From: Pseudahrensia sp038530365
GTDB lineage: Bacteria > Pseudomonadota > Alphaproteobacteria > Rhizobiales > Rhizobiaceae
Assembly (NCBI GenBank): GCA_038530365.1
Contig: JBCBCT010000001.1
Coordinates: 1-64,000 of the forward strand
Reading direction: 5' to 3'
DNA length: 64,000 nucleotides
Shown here: piece after piece, positions 27,181 to 35,414 of the stretch
How positions within the stretch are numbered: the first letter of the stretch is position 1
How the letters are laid out: each line of letters opens with the position of its first letter
Notes under the pieces: generated by a model
Told to the model about the DNA's origin: nothing
Database searches by the model: none
The model's input: only the letters and a program-made list of their open reading frames with translations
Position numbers and translations under genes: made by a program

Positions 27181-28260
27181 TCAAGCGGGGGCTGCTTTGG
27201 GGTCCGACCCATCAACGGCGATGGTAGAACCGGAGGCTGAACCCTGGGCGTCAGAAAGCTGGTCTTTGGCGTGAGCCGAGGCTTTTTGTTCGGAAGCCGC
27301 CGCATCTGTCCCATCAGCCTCAGCATTGCCGTCGGTTGCAGCAGACGGCGCAGCGTTTTCATCGGTGGTCGCTTCATCCGCGTCTTCAACCGCCGGTGTT
27401 TCCACTTTGGGCTGTTCGCCCTTCATGAGAACCGCCAGAAGATTGCCAAGCGTTTCACGGTGTTGAGGACGGGGCACCACCATATCGACCATGCCGTGTT
27501 CCTGCAGATATTCGGCGCGTTGGAAGCCCGGCGGCAGTTTTTCACGGATGGTTTGCTCAATCACCCGGGGGCCGGCAAAGCCGATGAGTGCGCCGGGTTC
27601 TGCGATGTGAATGTCCCCCAACATGGCATAGGAGGCCGACACACCGCCGGTGGTTGGGTTGGTCAGCACCACGATATAGGGCAGACCTGCTTCCTTGAGC
27701 ATTTGCACAGCAACGGTGGTCCGCGGCAATTGCATCAAGGACAGGATGCCTTCCTGCATGCGCGCGCCGCCGGAGGCTGCAAACAAAATGTAGGGCGTGC
27801 GGCGCGCCACCGCCGTTTCCATCGACTTGATGATGGCTTCGCCTGCAGCCATGCCAAGTGAGCCGCCCATGAATTTGAAGTCCTGCACACACACCGTCAC
27901 GTGCTGACCTTTAATGCGGCCAATGGCGGCAAAAATTGTATCCTGCTCGCCGGTTTTGGTGCGGTTTTCTTTCAGTTTGTCCGTATAACGCCGCTCATCG
28001 CGGAATTTCAGAGGGTCGACCGCTACCTCGGGCTGCGGAAGTCTTTCAAACACGCCCTCATCCATCAGCCGCTTCACACGCTCTTCTGCGCGGATCGCCA
28101 GATGATAGCCGGAGGACGGTACCACAAAATGATTGGCTTCCAGTTCGGCGTGAAACACCATTTCGCCGGATTCGGGATCTTTGACCCAGAGGTTTTCCGG
28201 CATGGTCCGTCGGCTGAAAAAATCCAACTTCGGGCGGACGTAATCGGTGATCCAATTCAT
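27181..28260 (-). CDS. accD: Acetyl-CoA carboxylase carboxyltransferase subunit beta AccD
   Basis: Transfers carboxyl from biotin to acetyl-CoA with AccA to make malonyl-CoA. The 359-residue crotonase-fold protein has SGGARMQEGILSLMQL and NPTTGGVSASYAMLGD. The N-terminal zinc ribbon has lost all four Cys: the positions read KDPESGEM and VVPSSGYH. Residues about 285-359 form an extra Ala/Asp/Ser-rich tail that looks disordered. It lies between trpA and folC, the usual alphaproteobacterial order. Confidence 0.95.
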   Translation of the reverse strand: MNWITDYVRPKLDFFSRRTMPENLWVKDPESGEMVFHAELEANHFVVPSSGYHLAIRAEERVKRLMDEGVFERLPQPEVAVDPLKFRDERRYTDKLKENRTKTGEQDTIFAAIGRIKGQHVTVCVQDFKFMGGSLGMAAGEAIIKSMETAVARRTPYILFAASGGARMQEGILSLMQLPRTTVAVQMLKEAGLPYIVVLTNPTTGGVSASYAMLGDIHIAEPGALIGFAGPRVIEQTIREKLPPGFQRAEYLQEHGMVDMVVPRPQHRETLGNLLAVLMKGEQPKVETPAVEDADEATTDENAAPSAATDGNAEADGTDAAASEQKASAHAKDQLSDAQGSASGSTIAVDGSDPKAAPA

Positions 28261-28450
28261 GCTGTCATCTCTCTAGGGGCCTACGTTGGGCCAACGTCAA
28301 AATTTTGGGTTTGTCCGGCGGACACATCGCCGAGACGGAATGAGCAGCGCCAACCTCGGTATAAATGTGGCAATGATGCGAGATGCGCAAGGGTGCCGCC
28401 CAAACCGTTGGGCGAAACAACACCCCCTTCAAAGCGACGCAAGCCGCACC

Positions 28451-29242
28451 TTAGGCGCGGGCCGCGCGCACGCCTTCTGCAATGGATGAAACCAAGGCCA
28501 AGGTCCGGCTGACGGTTTCGGGCCCGGCTTTGCCATCCTCCAGGCTCTCAGCAACGGTGGAAACAATGGCGCTCCCGACCACCACGCCGTCGGCGGCTTG
28601 CCCGATGGACTTCGCCTGCTCAGGGGTCTTCACGCCAAAGCCGACGCAAATGGGAAGGTCGGTCTGGTCTTTGATGTGCCCCACCGACCGCGCAACGTCC
28701 TGGGGTTCCGGGGTGGCGGCACCGGTGATGCCATTGATGGAGACATAGTAGACAAAGCCCGACGTGTTGGAGAGCACTTTGGGTAAGCGCTTGGCGTCGG
28801 TCGTTGGTGTTGCAAGGCGTATGAAATTCAAGCCTCGTTGGACGGCGGGAAGACACAATTCCTCGTCCATCTCCGGTGGGAGATCGACAATGATCATCCC
28901 GTCGATCCCAGCCGCCTCTGCGCCATCCAGAAAGGCTTCAATCCCATATTGGTAGATGGGATTATAATAGCCCATCACCACGATGGGTGTTTCATCATCG
29001 GACGCGCGAAAGGCTTTCGCCATGGCAAAGGTGTCGTCGAGATTTTGCCCGCCCTTCAGGGCCCGCTTTCCCGCCTCCTGGATGGATGGCCCATCGGCCA
29101 TGGGGTCGGAAAACGGNNNNNNNNNNNNNNNNNNNNNNNNNNNNNNNNNNNNNNNNNNNNNNNNNNNNNNNNNNNNNNNNNNNNNNNNNNNNNNNNNNNN
29201 NNNNNNNNNNNNCTCAAAACGCTGGGTCATACGCTGGGTCAT
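28451..29242 (-). CDS. trpA: Tryptophan synthase alpha subunit TrpA (interrupted by assembly gap)
   Basis: Splits indole-3-glycerol phosphate to indole and G3P. The C-terminal 221 residues after the gap are clear (PFSDPMADGPSIQE, MIIVDLPPEM, NGITGAATPEP, GFGVKTPEQA). The first ten residues, with a duplicated MTQR, are visible on the other side. The ATG at 29242 overlaps the trpB stop (ATGA). The 96 N keep the frame, but other TrpA proteins have roughly 11-15 more residues in this interval, so the gap length is probably only an estimate. Confidence 0.9.
   Translation of the reverse strand: MTQRMTQRFEXXXXXXXXXXXXXXXXXXXXXXXXXXXXXXXXPFSDPMADGPSIQEAGKRALKGGQNLDDTFAMAKAFRASDDETPIVVMGYYNPIYQYGIEAFLDGAEAAGIDGMIIVDLPPEMDEELCLPAVQRGLNFIRLATPTTDAKRLPKVLSNTSGFVYYVSINGITGAATPEPQDVARSVGHIKDQTDLPICVGFGVKTPEQAKSIGQAADGVVVGSAIVSTVAESLEDGKAGPETVSRTLALVSSIAEGVRAARA
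29117..29212. other. Assembly gap (96 N) inside trpA
   Basis: Unknown sequence that is exactly 32 codons in the trpA frame. It hides the N-terminal part of TrpA, including the first catalytic Glu region. Frames that run across it in other registers are artefacts. Confidence 0.99.
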
Positions 29243-30462
29243 TGGCCCATCTCCACACCGAGTGCTTCGCCCACGGTGAACACATCTTTGTCGCCGCGAC
29301 CGCACAGGTTCATGACGATGATCTGGTCTTTGTCCATGGTGGGCGCGCGTTTTACGACCTCGGCCAGGGCATGGCTGGGCTCCAGCGCCGGGATGATGCC
29401 TTCCAGACGGCAGAGCAGTTGAAACGCTTCCAGCGCTTCGCCATCCATAATCGGCACGTATTCGACGCGGCCGATGTCTTTCAGCCAGGAATGCTCCGGC
29501 CCGATGCCAGGATAATCGAGGCCGGCGGAGATCGAGGCGCCCTCTTCGATCTGCCCGTCTTTGTCTTGCAGCAAATAGGTGCGGTTGCCGTGGAGTACGC
29601 CGGGACGGCCCGCCGTGAGCGACGCGCAATGTTCATCGCCCTCAAGGCCTTTACCGCCAGCTTCCACGCCGACAATTTCCACGTTTTCATCATCCAGAAA
29701 CGGATGGAACAGGCCGATGGCGTTTGAGCCGCCGCCCACCGATGCGATGAGCATGTCCGGCAGGCGACCTTCGGTTGCGATCATCTGTTCACGGGTTTCC
29801 TTACCAATGACGGATTGGAAATCGCGGACGAGTTCGGGATAGGGGTGCGGCCCTGCGGCTGTGCCGATGAGGTAATATGTGTCTTCAACATTCGTCACCC
29901 AATCGCGCAGCGCCTCGTTCATGGCGTCTTTCAACGTGCCCGCCCCGGCGGTCACGGAGACGATGTCCGCCCCCAGCAAACGCATGCGGAACACGTTGGG
30001 GGATTGGCGACCCACGTCTTTTGCACCCATATAAACGATGCAGGGAAAGCCGAACCGCGCCGCCACCGTGGCCGAGGCCACGCCATGCTGGCCGGCGCCT
30101 GTCTCAGCGATAATGCGGGTCTTGCCCATGCGCTTGGCAAGTAGGATTTGGCCCAGGCAATTGTTGATCTTGTGGCTGCCAGTGTGGTTCAGCTCATCAC
30201 GCTTAAAGTAGATTTTTGCACCGCCCAGATGCTCGGTCAGCCGCTCGGCAAAATAGAGCGGGCTGGGACGCCCGGTGTAATGGGTGTTGAGCGCCTCCAG
30301 TTCGGCCATAAATTCAGGATCGGCCTTCGCCTTTTTATAGGCCTCGTCCAATTCCAAAATGTTGGGCATCAGGGTTTCGGCAACAAAACGACCGCCGAAA
30401 ATGCCGAACTGCCCGTCTTCATCCGGGCCCATGCGAAAGGAATTGGGTGCCTGAACGTTCAT
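29239..30462 (-). CDS. trpB: Tryptophan synthase beta subunit TrpB
   Basis: PLP enzyme that joins indole and serine to tryptophan. The 407-residue protein has the PLP Lys in HTGSHKINNCLGQ, the catalytic Glu in ETGAGQHGVA, and the phosphate loop VGGGSNAIG. The stop overlaps the trpA start. It lies about 100 bases after trpF; together they form the trpFBA block. Confidence 0.96.
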   Translation of the reverse strand: MNVQAPNSFRMGPDEDGQFGIFGGRFVAETLMPNILELDEAYKKAKADPEFMAELEALNTHYTGRPSPLYFAERLTEHLGGAKIYFKRDELNHTGSHKINNCLGQILLAKRMGKTRIIAETGAGQHGVASATVAARFGFPCIVYMGAKDVGRQSPNVFRMRLLGADIVSVTAGAGTLKDAMNEALRDWVTNVEDTYYLIGTAAGPHPYPELVRDFQSVIGKETREQMIATEGRLPDMLIASVGGGSNAIGLFHPFLDDENVEIVGVEAGGKGLEGDEHCASLTAGRPGVLHGNRTYLLQDKDGQIEEGASISAGLDYPGIGPEHSWLKDIGRVEYVPIMDGEALEAFQLLCRLEGIIPALEPSHALAEVVKRAPTMDKDQIIVMNLCGRGDKDVFTVGEALGVEMGQ

Positions 30463-30561
30463 GGCTCTTCATCCAGTTTAATTGGCATCCAATGGGATTG
30501 GATAGCGGGTCTGTTCGGGTTGGCCACGATTAAAAAATCGGATCGGCCAACGGGGCAAGCC

Positions 30562-31221
30562 TCACACCGCATGTGCGAGGAACATTTTGATCTTATCGGC
30601 GTCTTTAACACCGGGCGCAGCTTCCACACCAGATGAAACATCCAGTCCGATGAGACCGTTCGCCTCATGGTCGACAAGAGCCCTGGCCTTCGCCACATTG
30701 GTCGCATCCAGACCGCCGGACAGCAGGATGGGGGTCTTTGTTTTCAGACCGGCCACCAGCGACCAATCGAAGGACACGCCGTTGCCGCCGGGAAGATCAG
30801 ACCCTGCAGGGGGCTTCGCGTCCAACAAGAAGAGATCGGCAACCCCATCATACTGGGCCAAGCGCTCCAGATCTTCGGCGTCACGGATCGCAAGGGCTTT
30901 GATGACCGGCTTTCCGGTGCGTTGCTTGAGCGTTTTGATGTGCTCAACGGTTTCTTTGCCGTGGAGTTGGTGCATGTCGGGATCAAGGGTCGCTTCGATC
31001 CTGTCCAGCACAGCCGCGTCGGCATCGACAGTCACGGCGACGGTTTGCACTTTTGCCCGCTCCGCCGCAGGCATGGCGTCGACAAGGTCTGCCGCTTGCT
31101 CCGGCGTGACATTGCGTGGGCTTTTGGGAAAAAAGATGAAACCCAAATGGGTGGCACCACCGGCAACACATTGCCGGGCACCCTCAACAGTGGACAGGCC
31201 GCACACTTTCATCACGTCCAT
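30562..31221 (-). CDS. trpF: Phosphoribosylanthranilate isomerase TrpF
   Basis: Isomerises phosphoribosyl anthranilate in tryptophan synthesis. The 219-residue TIM barrel starts MDVMKVCGL, with the catalytic Cys, and has the general-acid Asp in AVTVDADAAVLD. The phosphate site is near LLSGGLDATNV. The open frame extends to 31251. The ATG at 31221 is preferred because GGGGGAA lies at good spacing. It is the first gene of the trpF-trpB-trpA-accD-folC run. Confidence 0.93.
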   Translation of the reverse strand: MDVMKVCGLSTVEGARQCVAGGATHLGFIFFPKSPRNVTPEQAADLVDAMPAAERAKVQTVAVTVDADAAVLDRIEATLDPDMHQLHGKETVEHIKTLKQRTGKPVIKALAIRDAEDLERLAQYDGVADLFLLDAKPPAGSDLPGGNGVSFDWSLVAGLKTKTPILLSGGLDATNVAKARALVDHEANGLIGLDVSSGVEAAPGVKDADKIKMFLAHAV

Positions 31222-31439
31222 TGCGCATGTTCCCCCAATCGTGGCTCTCAACCGCAGCCTTCACCGTAGGCCTTAAGGCCGCTCTTGTGGTGGCGCTGGC
31301 TCCAGCCCAAGGCCCATGCCCAGCTGTTCTCCCAGCTCACCAAAAGTTCGACGGCGGTGCTGGCATGGCAAGGATCACAAGTCCAGTTGCATGTTTGTCC
31401 GGGTATGGACGGAGGGGCCTTTGAAAACGCCCAACGAGG

Positions 31440-32204
31440 CTAAACGGTCACCGCATGAAGTGTCTGCCCATGGGCGCGCAGCCACGCCTTGTGGGCATCC
31501 ATGTCCGGGCAAACCTGTTTGACCAAGGCCCAGAAGCGGTCGGAGTGGTTCATCTCGCGAAGATGCGCCACCTCATGGGCGGCCAGATAGTGCAGCACCT
31601 CAGGCGGCGCGAGGATAATGCGCCATGAAAAATTGAGCGCGCCACTGGACGAGCAAGACCCCCAGCGGGAGGTCGTGTCGCGCAGGGTAATGGAGGTGGG
31701 TATGACGGCCAGCGCTTTGGCATAATGGTCCACCGCCTTCACCAAATCCTGCCGCGCCTGGCGCTTGAGGAAATCGGCAACTTTGCGTGGCAAGAACTTA
31801 GGATCACCAAACACGCGGATCACCTTGCCGTCTTCTTCCATGCCGATGGAGACCACGCCACGGCCCAAACCCGAATGCACGATGCGGTGTGGGACCCCGC
31901 GCAAAGGAATGATCACGCCATCGGCGATGCGAGTAACATCGGGTAGCCGCGCGAGGCGGGCGGCGGCCCAATTCCTATTTTTTTGAAGAAACCGGTCCAC
32001 TTCGCCGTCGGGCACACCCGGCGGCACCGTCACCTTGAGGCTTTCGGAGCGTTTTGAGGCCGGCACCAAACGCAAGGTCAACCGAGATGCGCGGGGATTT
32101 TCAACAATCCGGACGTCCACTTGACGGCCGTCCAGTTCCAGCAACGTCCAGCGTTCCGTTTTGCCGCTCTGACGGCGGGTTGGTTTTTTCAAAATGGACA
32201 GCAT
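31440..32204 (-). CDS. YgjP/SprT-type zinc metallopeptidase (M48-like, DUF45)
   Basis: The 254-residue protein has the zinc motif HEVAHLREMNHSDRFW near residues 205-220. This is the DUF45/YgjP pattern HExxHxxxxxHSxxFW. The N-terminal half (RLTLRLVPASKRSESLKVTVPPG) is the usual beta-rich part. The ATG at 32204 is preferred over an in-frame TTG at 32210. The physiological substrate is not established for the family. Confidence 0.88.
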   Translation of the reverse strand: MLSILKKPTRRQSGKTERWTLLELDGRQVDVRIVENPRASRLTLRLVPASKRSESLKVTVPPGVPDGEVDRFLQKNRNWAAARLARLPDVTRIADGVIIPLRGVPHRIVHSGLGRGVVSIGMEEDGKVIRVFGDPKFLPRKVADFLKRQARQDLVKAVDHYAKALAVIPTSITLRDTTSRWGSCSSSGALNFSWRIILAPPEVLHYLAAHEVAHLREMNHSDRFWALVKQVCPDMDAHKAWLRAHGQTLHAVTV

Positions 32205-32391
32205 GTGCAAAAACTATCCGATTCGAAGGGGAAACCAAAGGGGAGCAACGCTAGACGAGCCCCCGCAGGACGCGCCAACACATGGGGCGATATGCAAAAA
32301 GCCGCCGCGGAAGATGTCCGCGACGGCTCTGTTCAAATCGGCTCTCGTCCAAGGTGGCGTCAAATGACGGCAACGGCGAGCAAAGGGGCCC

Positions 32392-32847
32392 TTACACTCC
32401 GGGAACGTCTTTGCCGCCGGACTTCTTCACCCGTTTGGCCTTGGGCTTTGTATCGCCGTCCACCTGCTTTGCGCGGTCGGCCATGAAGCGGTCAAAGTCT
32501 TCCTGGTCCTTTGCGCGGCGCAGTTCACGGGCGTAGTCGTCAAACTCAGCACGCATTTCATCGAGGCGCATGCGCTCTTCATGCAGGCGCTTCAATTCGG
32601 CCTCACGCCAGTCGTCAAACGCGACATTGCCCGTACGGGAGTTGGCAAAGGAGCCAGGGCCCTTTGCAAAAATATCTGCAGCTTTGTCGGTGGCTTTGTT
32701 CACGTCGGATTTGAACTTATCCAGACGGTCGCCCCAGATGATGTAGGCCAGCATGGCGAGGCCAAGGGGCCAAAAAATCATGAACCCGATGATCATCATG
32801 GCAATGGTGACCGGGGTCCAAGCTGGACGAATGAGGGCTTGCGTCAT
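32392..32847 (-). CDS. DUF2852 domain membrane protein
   Basis: The 151-residue protein has one or two N-terminal membrane segments (IAMMIIGFMIFWPLGLAMLAYII) followed by a long charged coiled-coil-like region (about residues 75-125). The C-terminal tail is Lys-rich. The start at 32847 follows AGGAGA. Function is unknown; the family is common in alphaproteobacteria. Confidence 0.85.
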   Translation of the reverse strand: MTQALIRPAWTPVTIAMMIIGFMIFWPLGLAMLAYIIWGDRLDKFKSDVNKATDKAADIFAKGPGSFANSRTGNVAFDDWREAELKRLHEERMRLDEMRAEFDDYARELRRAKDQEDFDRFMADRAKQVDGDTKPKAKRVKKSGGKDVPGV

Positions 32848-33418
32848 GTGTGTCTCTCCTGTGTTGTAGCGGTCGAAAAGAGCGACCGGCCGCTGGTAAA
32901 GAGGTAGAGCCACACCTGCCTTAATCAAGTCTCAATTGGGAAAACTGTCCCATTTGTAATGTGGGCCTCTTGCAATGTGGACCTCGGAAGCGAAGTGATC
33001 AGAGAGCGCGTGCGCAAAACGCCACGGTTTTTTAAAACCGGAGGGCTGTGTCTTATCCCTCTGACAACTCCCTCGAGCAGGACATGCGTTCCTCTGGCAA
33101 GGCCTGCGGGCGTGGGCGGTGCTCATGCTCTCCGGAATGCACCCATCTTGTGCGCGCGTACCTCATCGGGTCTTGTTGGGCTTGGCGCGTTTTGACTTGA
33201 CGATGCGTCGGCAGCGCGACTATAGGGGTCGCAGCTCGGGCGAAATCCCGCAGGCACGCTTCCGCGCGCATTTTCGCCAAACCTTAACGTTCACACCCAC
33301 ACTGTTGGTTGAAGTCTCAGCATGGGTGGTCGGCAATGGCGTGCCAAGACCTTGAGCTGGCGCACAGCGCCGGAATGCCAAGGTCACTAAAAAGACGATG
33401 AAATAGAAAGAGGGCCCC
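32848..33418. other. Intergenic region upstream of rpsT, including its leader
   Basis: No convincing gene lies in these 571 bases. The right-hand part holds a good promoter (33196-33226) and a leader of about 185 bases to rpsT. The leader could carry ribosomal-protein autoregulation, but I cannot assign a known motif. The left part shows nothing recognisable. Confidence 0.55.
33196..33226 (+). promoter_or_regulatory. Probable rpsT promoter
   Basis: CTTGAC at 33196-33201 and CTATAG at 33220-33225, spaced 18 bases, fit the alphaproteobacterial vegetative consensus. Transcription would start near 33232 and give a leader of about 185 bases before the rpsT ATG. Confidence 0.65.
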
Positions 33419-33682
33419 ATGGCCAATACCGTTTCGGCCAAGAAGGCCACCCGCAAGATCGCCCGGAAAACTGCGGTCAACAAATCACGCCGCACCTTCA
33501 TGCGCGGCCAACTGCGCACCATGGAAGAAGTGCTGGCAAAGGGCGATGCCGCCGCTGCCAAAGAGCAATTGCGCCTGGTGCAGCCCGTGATCATGAAGTC
33601 CGCCACCAAGGGCATCATTCACAAAAACACCGCGGCTCGCAAAATGTCGCGTCTGTCGGCCCGCGTCAAAGCCCTCGGCTAA
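33419..33682 (+). CDS. rpsT: 30S ribosomal protein S20
   Basis: The 87-residue basic protein binds 16S rRNA in the body of the small subunit. It begins MANTVSAKKATRKIARK and ends AARKMSRLSARVKALG, as usual for S20. GAGGG precedes the ATG. It is followed by an intrinsic terminator and a long non-coding region before dnaA. Confidence 0.96.
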   Translation: MANTVSAKKATRKIARKTAVNKSRRTFMRGQLRTMEEVLAKGDAAAAKEQLRLVQPVIMKSATKGIIHKNTAARKMSRLSARVKALG

Positions 33683-33683
33683 C

Positions 33684-33702
33684 ACGGGTTCGACCCGTTT
33701 TG
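33684..33702 (+). terminator. rpsT intrinsic terminator
   Basis: Stem ACGGGT/ACCCGT with loop TCG, followed by four T, starting 2 bases after the rpsT stop codon. Confidence 0.7.
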
Positions 33703-33730
33703 CGCGATGGCCTCGGGGCTCTTACCCACG

Positions 33731-33954
33731 TTGACGGGTGAGCGCGGCTCACTGTCTAAAAGCCGTTCAAGACTTGGTTGGCTCGATGTTTATGGCGGAC
33801 GATACGTCTGGCTGTGCACGCGGGAGTCGCGCGATGCTGACGCGCCCAAGCCGTTGGCTAAACAAAGTCTGAGTCTTGTAGCGTTCTGACTAATGTGTTT
33901 CGAGCGTTCGCCTTTCAGGAGTCCTGCTCAGAGGAGCGGCTGGCTCTTTTTTTT
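33731..33954 (+). ncRNA. Candidate structured small RNA between rpsT and dnaA
   Basis: A promoter-like pair (TTGACG 33731-33736, 18-base spacer, TCTAAA 33755-33760) precedes about 190 bases that end in a hairpin with eight T (GAGC/GCTC at 33934-33946, T-run to 33954). Within it CAAGACT (33768) can pair with AGTCTTG (33872), closing a 111-base domain. A perfect 15-base palindrome (GTGAGC-GCG-GCTCAC, 33738-33752) lies in the promoter spacer. No coding frame here looks real. I cannot match it to a known RNA family. Confidence 0.45.
33934..33954 (+). terminator. Intrinsic terminator with an eight-T run
   Basis: Stem GAGC/GCTC around loop GGCTG, followed directly by TTTTTTTT. The stem is short but the T-run is strong. 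No protein gene ends nearby, so it probably ends a non-coding transcript. Confidence 0.55.
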
Positions 33955-34119
33955 GTGTCAGCGCCCTTAACAAAAGCCCGACCAACGGCCCCACCCAATG
34001 GCCCTATCCAACGGCCTGACCACATTCGCCGCCAGAATCCCCACCAGAATGGATCTGATCTGGGCCAAACGGCTGGCCGTTCTGTGCGCGCCATCACCGA
34101 TGCCTTGCGTCACTCTTGT

Positions 34120-34203
34120 CCATCCGCAGAACGCCGTTCGTACAGACCCATCCGCACACTCGCATCGGTACAGTCCCATCCGCACAGTCCCATCGGATTA
34201 AGC
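34120..34203. repeat. Three tandem 28-bp repeats (iteron-like)
   Basis: CCATCCGCA recurs at 34120, 34148 and 34176, exactly 28 bases apart. Further shared bases in each unit (ATCGGTACAG-type) show a 28-base tandem repeat in three diverged copies. A weaker unit may start at 34091. CCATCCGCA matches the DnaA box TTATCCACA at 6 of 9 positions. The array lies in the rpsT-dnaA intergenic region just before an AT-rich block. Confidence 0.7.
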
Positions 34204-34437
34204 CATGAGCGGCAGCCTATCCGGCCATCGGGACGAGGCGGTCCGGATGCGCACGCAATTGGGCCGGGGACGCCATGCTGGGTGATCGCCTTATCAAGCA
34301 GGCCGTGGAAACGACGGATAAGCCGCCCTGTCCCACCTTGGAACCTTCCACTCAGATCAACCACCAAAGCCAAGCGCTCACGCCACAAGGGGCCATCTGG
34401 ACTCATCGGAGCCACGGCGTCGAGAGATCGTCCGCTA

Positions 34438-34858
34438 TTATTTAAGACGCCAGCTGAAAATCCAAATTGATCAATTAAAACAATAAATTATATGCATTTT
34501 TCGGAAAACACTCCGATCTTCAAAGTGAGTCTTTTGTGAAGATTCTGTGTCAAGCCATCGGCGCACAGAAAAAAATTTGTGCAGCACCTGCCATGCCCCT
34601 TGCGCCAAAAACGCCCCAGACTCGTCTTGATTCGTAAGCGTTTTTTAACCAGAAAAATTTCGGACACACCGCGAATTTTTTTTGCGCCAATAGCCCAAGG
34701 TCGGAATCTCTTCGACTGGTTCTTGTGAGGCAAAAACCCAGTGTGTAAGGTCAGCCTCGGGAGCAGAAGGAAGACTTAAGCAAGTCTAAAAGCGGGTGGT
34801 ATTGCAACCGTTCGATTTTGCTGACCGGTATACTGTGGGACCCAAAATGATCCCAAAG
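34438..34858. other. AT-rich non-coding block upstream of dnaA
   Basis: Bases 34441-34500 are only about 25 percent GC by count, and the following 240 bases are about 40-50 percent, in a genome near 60 percent. It contains a perfect 12-base palindrome AATTGATCAATT (34465-34476). An A/T-rich hairpin lies at 34653-34680, and GANTC sites occur at 34527, 34619 and 34704. Exact TTATCCACA boxes are absent; only 7-of-9 matches are seen. It could be a DNA-unwinding region or a promoter-rich spacer. Confidence 0.45.
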
Positions 34859-34910
34859 TCGACCACTTCTTTTGTGCTCCGCTATAGTGCTGTTTGCGCC
34901 CGCTATAGCG
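34859..34910 (+). promoter_or_regulatory. Possible promoter with paired CGCTATAG elements
   Basis: CGCTATAG occurs at 34880-34887 and again at 34901-34908, 21 bases (two helical turns) apart. CTATAG resembles the alphaproteobacterial -10. TCGACC at 34859-34864 would be a weak -35 with 17-base spacing. This could drive the rhodanese gene. Confidence 0.3.
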
Positions 34911-34976
34911 ATCATTGTTAAATTTAGAACTTACAACCGCACGGCCCATGGTTTTGCGGATACTGGGAAAGTGCGC

Positions 34977-35414
34977 GTGGATTACGCTGGAGACATATCA
35001 CCCAGAGATGCCTGGGCGCTGTTGAGCGAGAACCCCAAAGCCGTGCTCATTGATGTGCGAACGACGGCGGAGTGGGCCTATGTAGGCGTGCCTGTTTTGA
35101 GCGGCTCGGGTGGGCCGATGCGGAAGGGCCTTCATCAGGAATGGCAAACTTTTCCCACCATGCAGGTCGATCCCAATTTCGTAGCGGTTTTGAGCCAGAC
35201 CCTGGCGCAAGAAGGGTTGGGGGCCGAAGATCCGTTGTTGTTTCTGTGCCGCTCGGGGGTTCGCAGCCTTCATGCAGCGCGGGCGATGACGATGAAGGGC
35301 TACAACCGGTGTTGGAATATCGCCGGGGGATTTGAGGGCGACCCGGACCATGAAGGGCATCGCGGCACCGTCAACGGCTGGAAAGCCGACGGACTGCCCT
35401 GGCGGCAGGGCTGA
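34977..35414 (+). CDS. Rhodanese-like domain protein
   Basis: The single rhodanese domain protein of about 145 residues has DVRTTAEWAYVG and the active-site loop CRSGVRS with the persulfide Cys. The frame is open to 34872, but the upstream residues come from AT-rich non-coding sequence. A GTG at 34977 (or 34971) after GGGAAAG fits better with the domain start. Rhodaneses move sulfane sulfur; no partner is evident. Two genes downstream of recF lies a MoeB/ThiF-type protein, but no link is shown. Confidence 0.85.
   Translation: MDYAGDISPRDAWALLSENPKAVLIDVRTTAEWAYVGVPVLSGSGGPMRKGLHQEWQTFPTMQVDPNFVAVLSQTLAQEGLGAEDPLLFLCRSGVRSLHAARAMTMKGYNRCWNIAGGFEGDPDHEGHRGTVNGWKADGLPWRQG

Noticed and set aside
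29243..29629. Upstream extension of the trpA frame
   Set aside because: It overlaps trpB in another register; trpA starts at the ATG overlapping the trpB stop.
34091..34203. CRISPR array
   Set aside because: The 28-base units are directly adjacent with no unique spacers and only three copies; no cas genes are near.
33895..34470. 191-codon plus-strand frame between rpsT and dnaA
   Set aside because: It crosses a terminator, the 28-base repeats and biased composition; there is no domain and no ribosome site.
34535..34586. DnaA boxes in the AT-rich region
   Set aside because: The matches (for example at 34535, 34546 and 34578) reach only 7 of 9 against a loose consensus and share little beyond CACA, so I do not call them.
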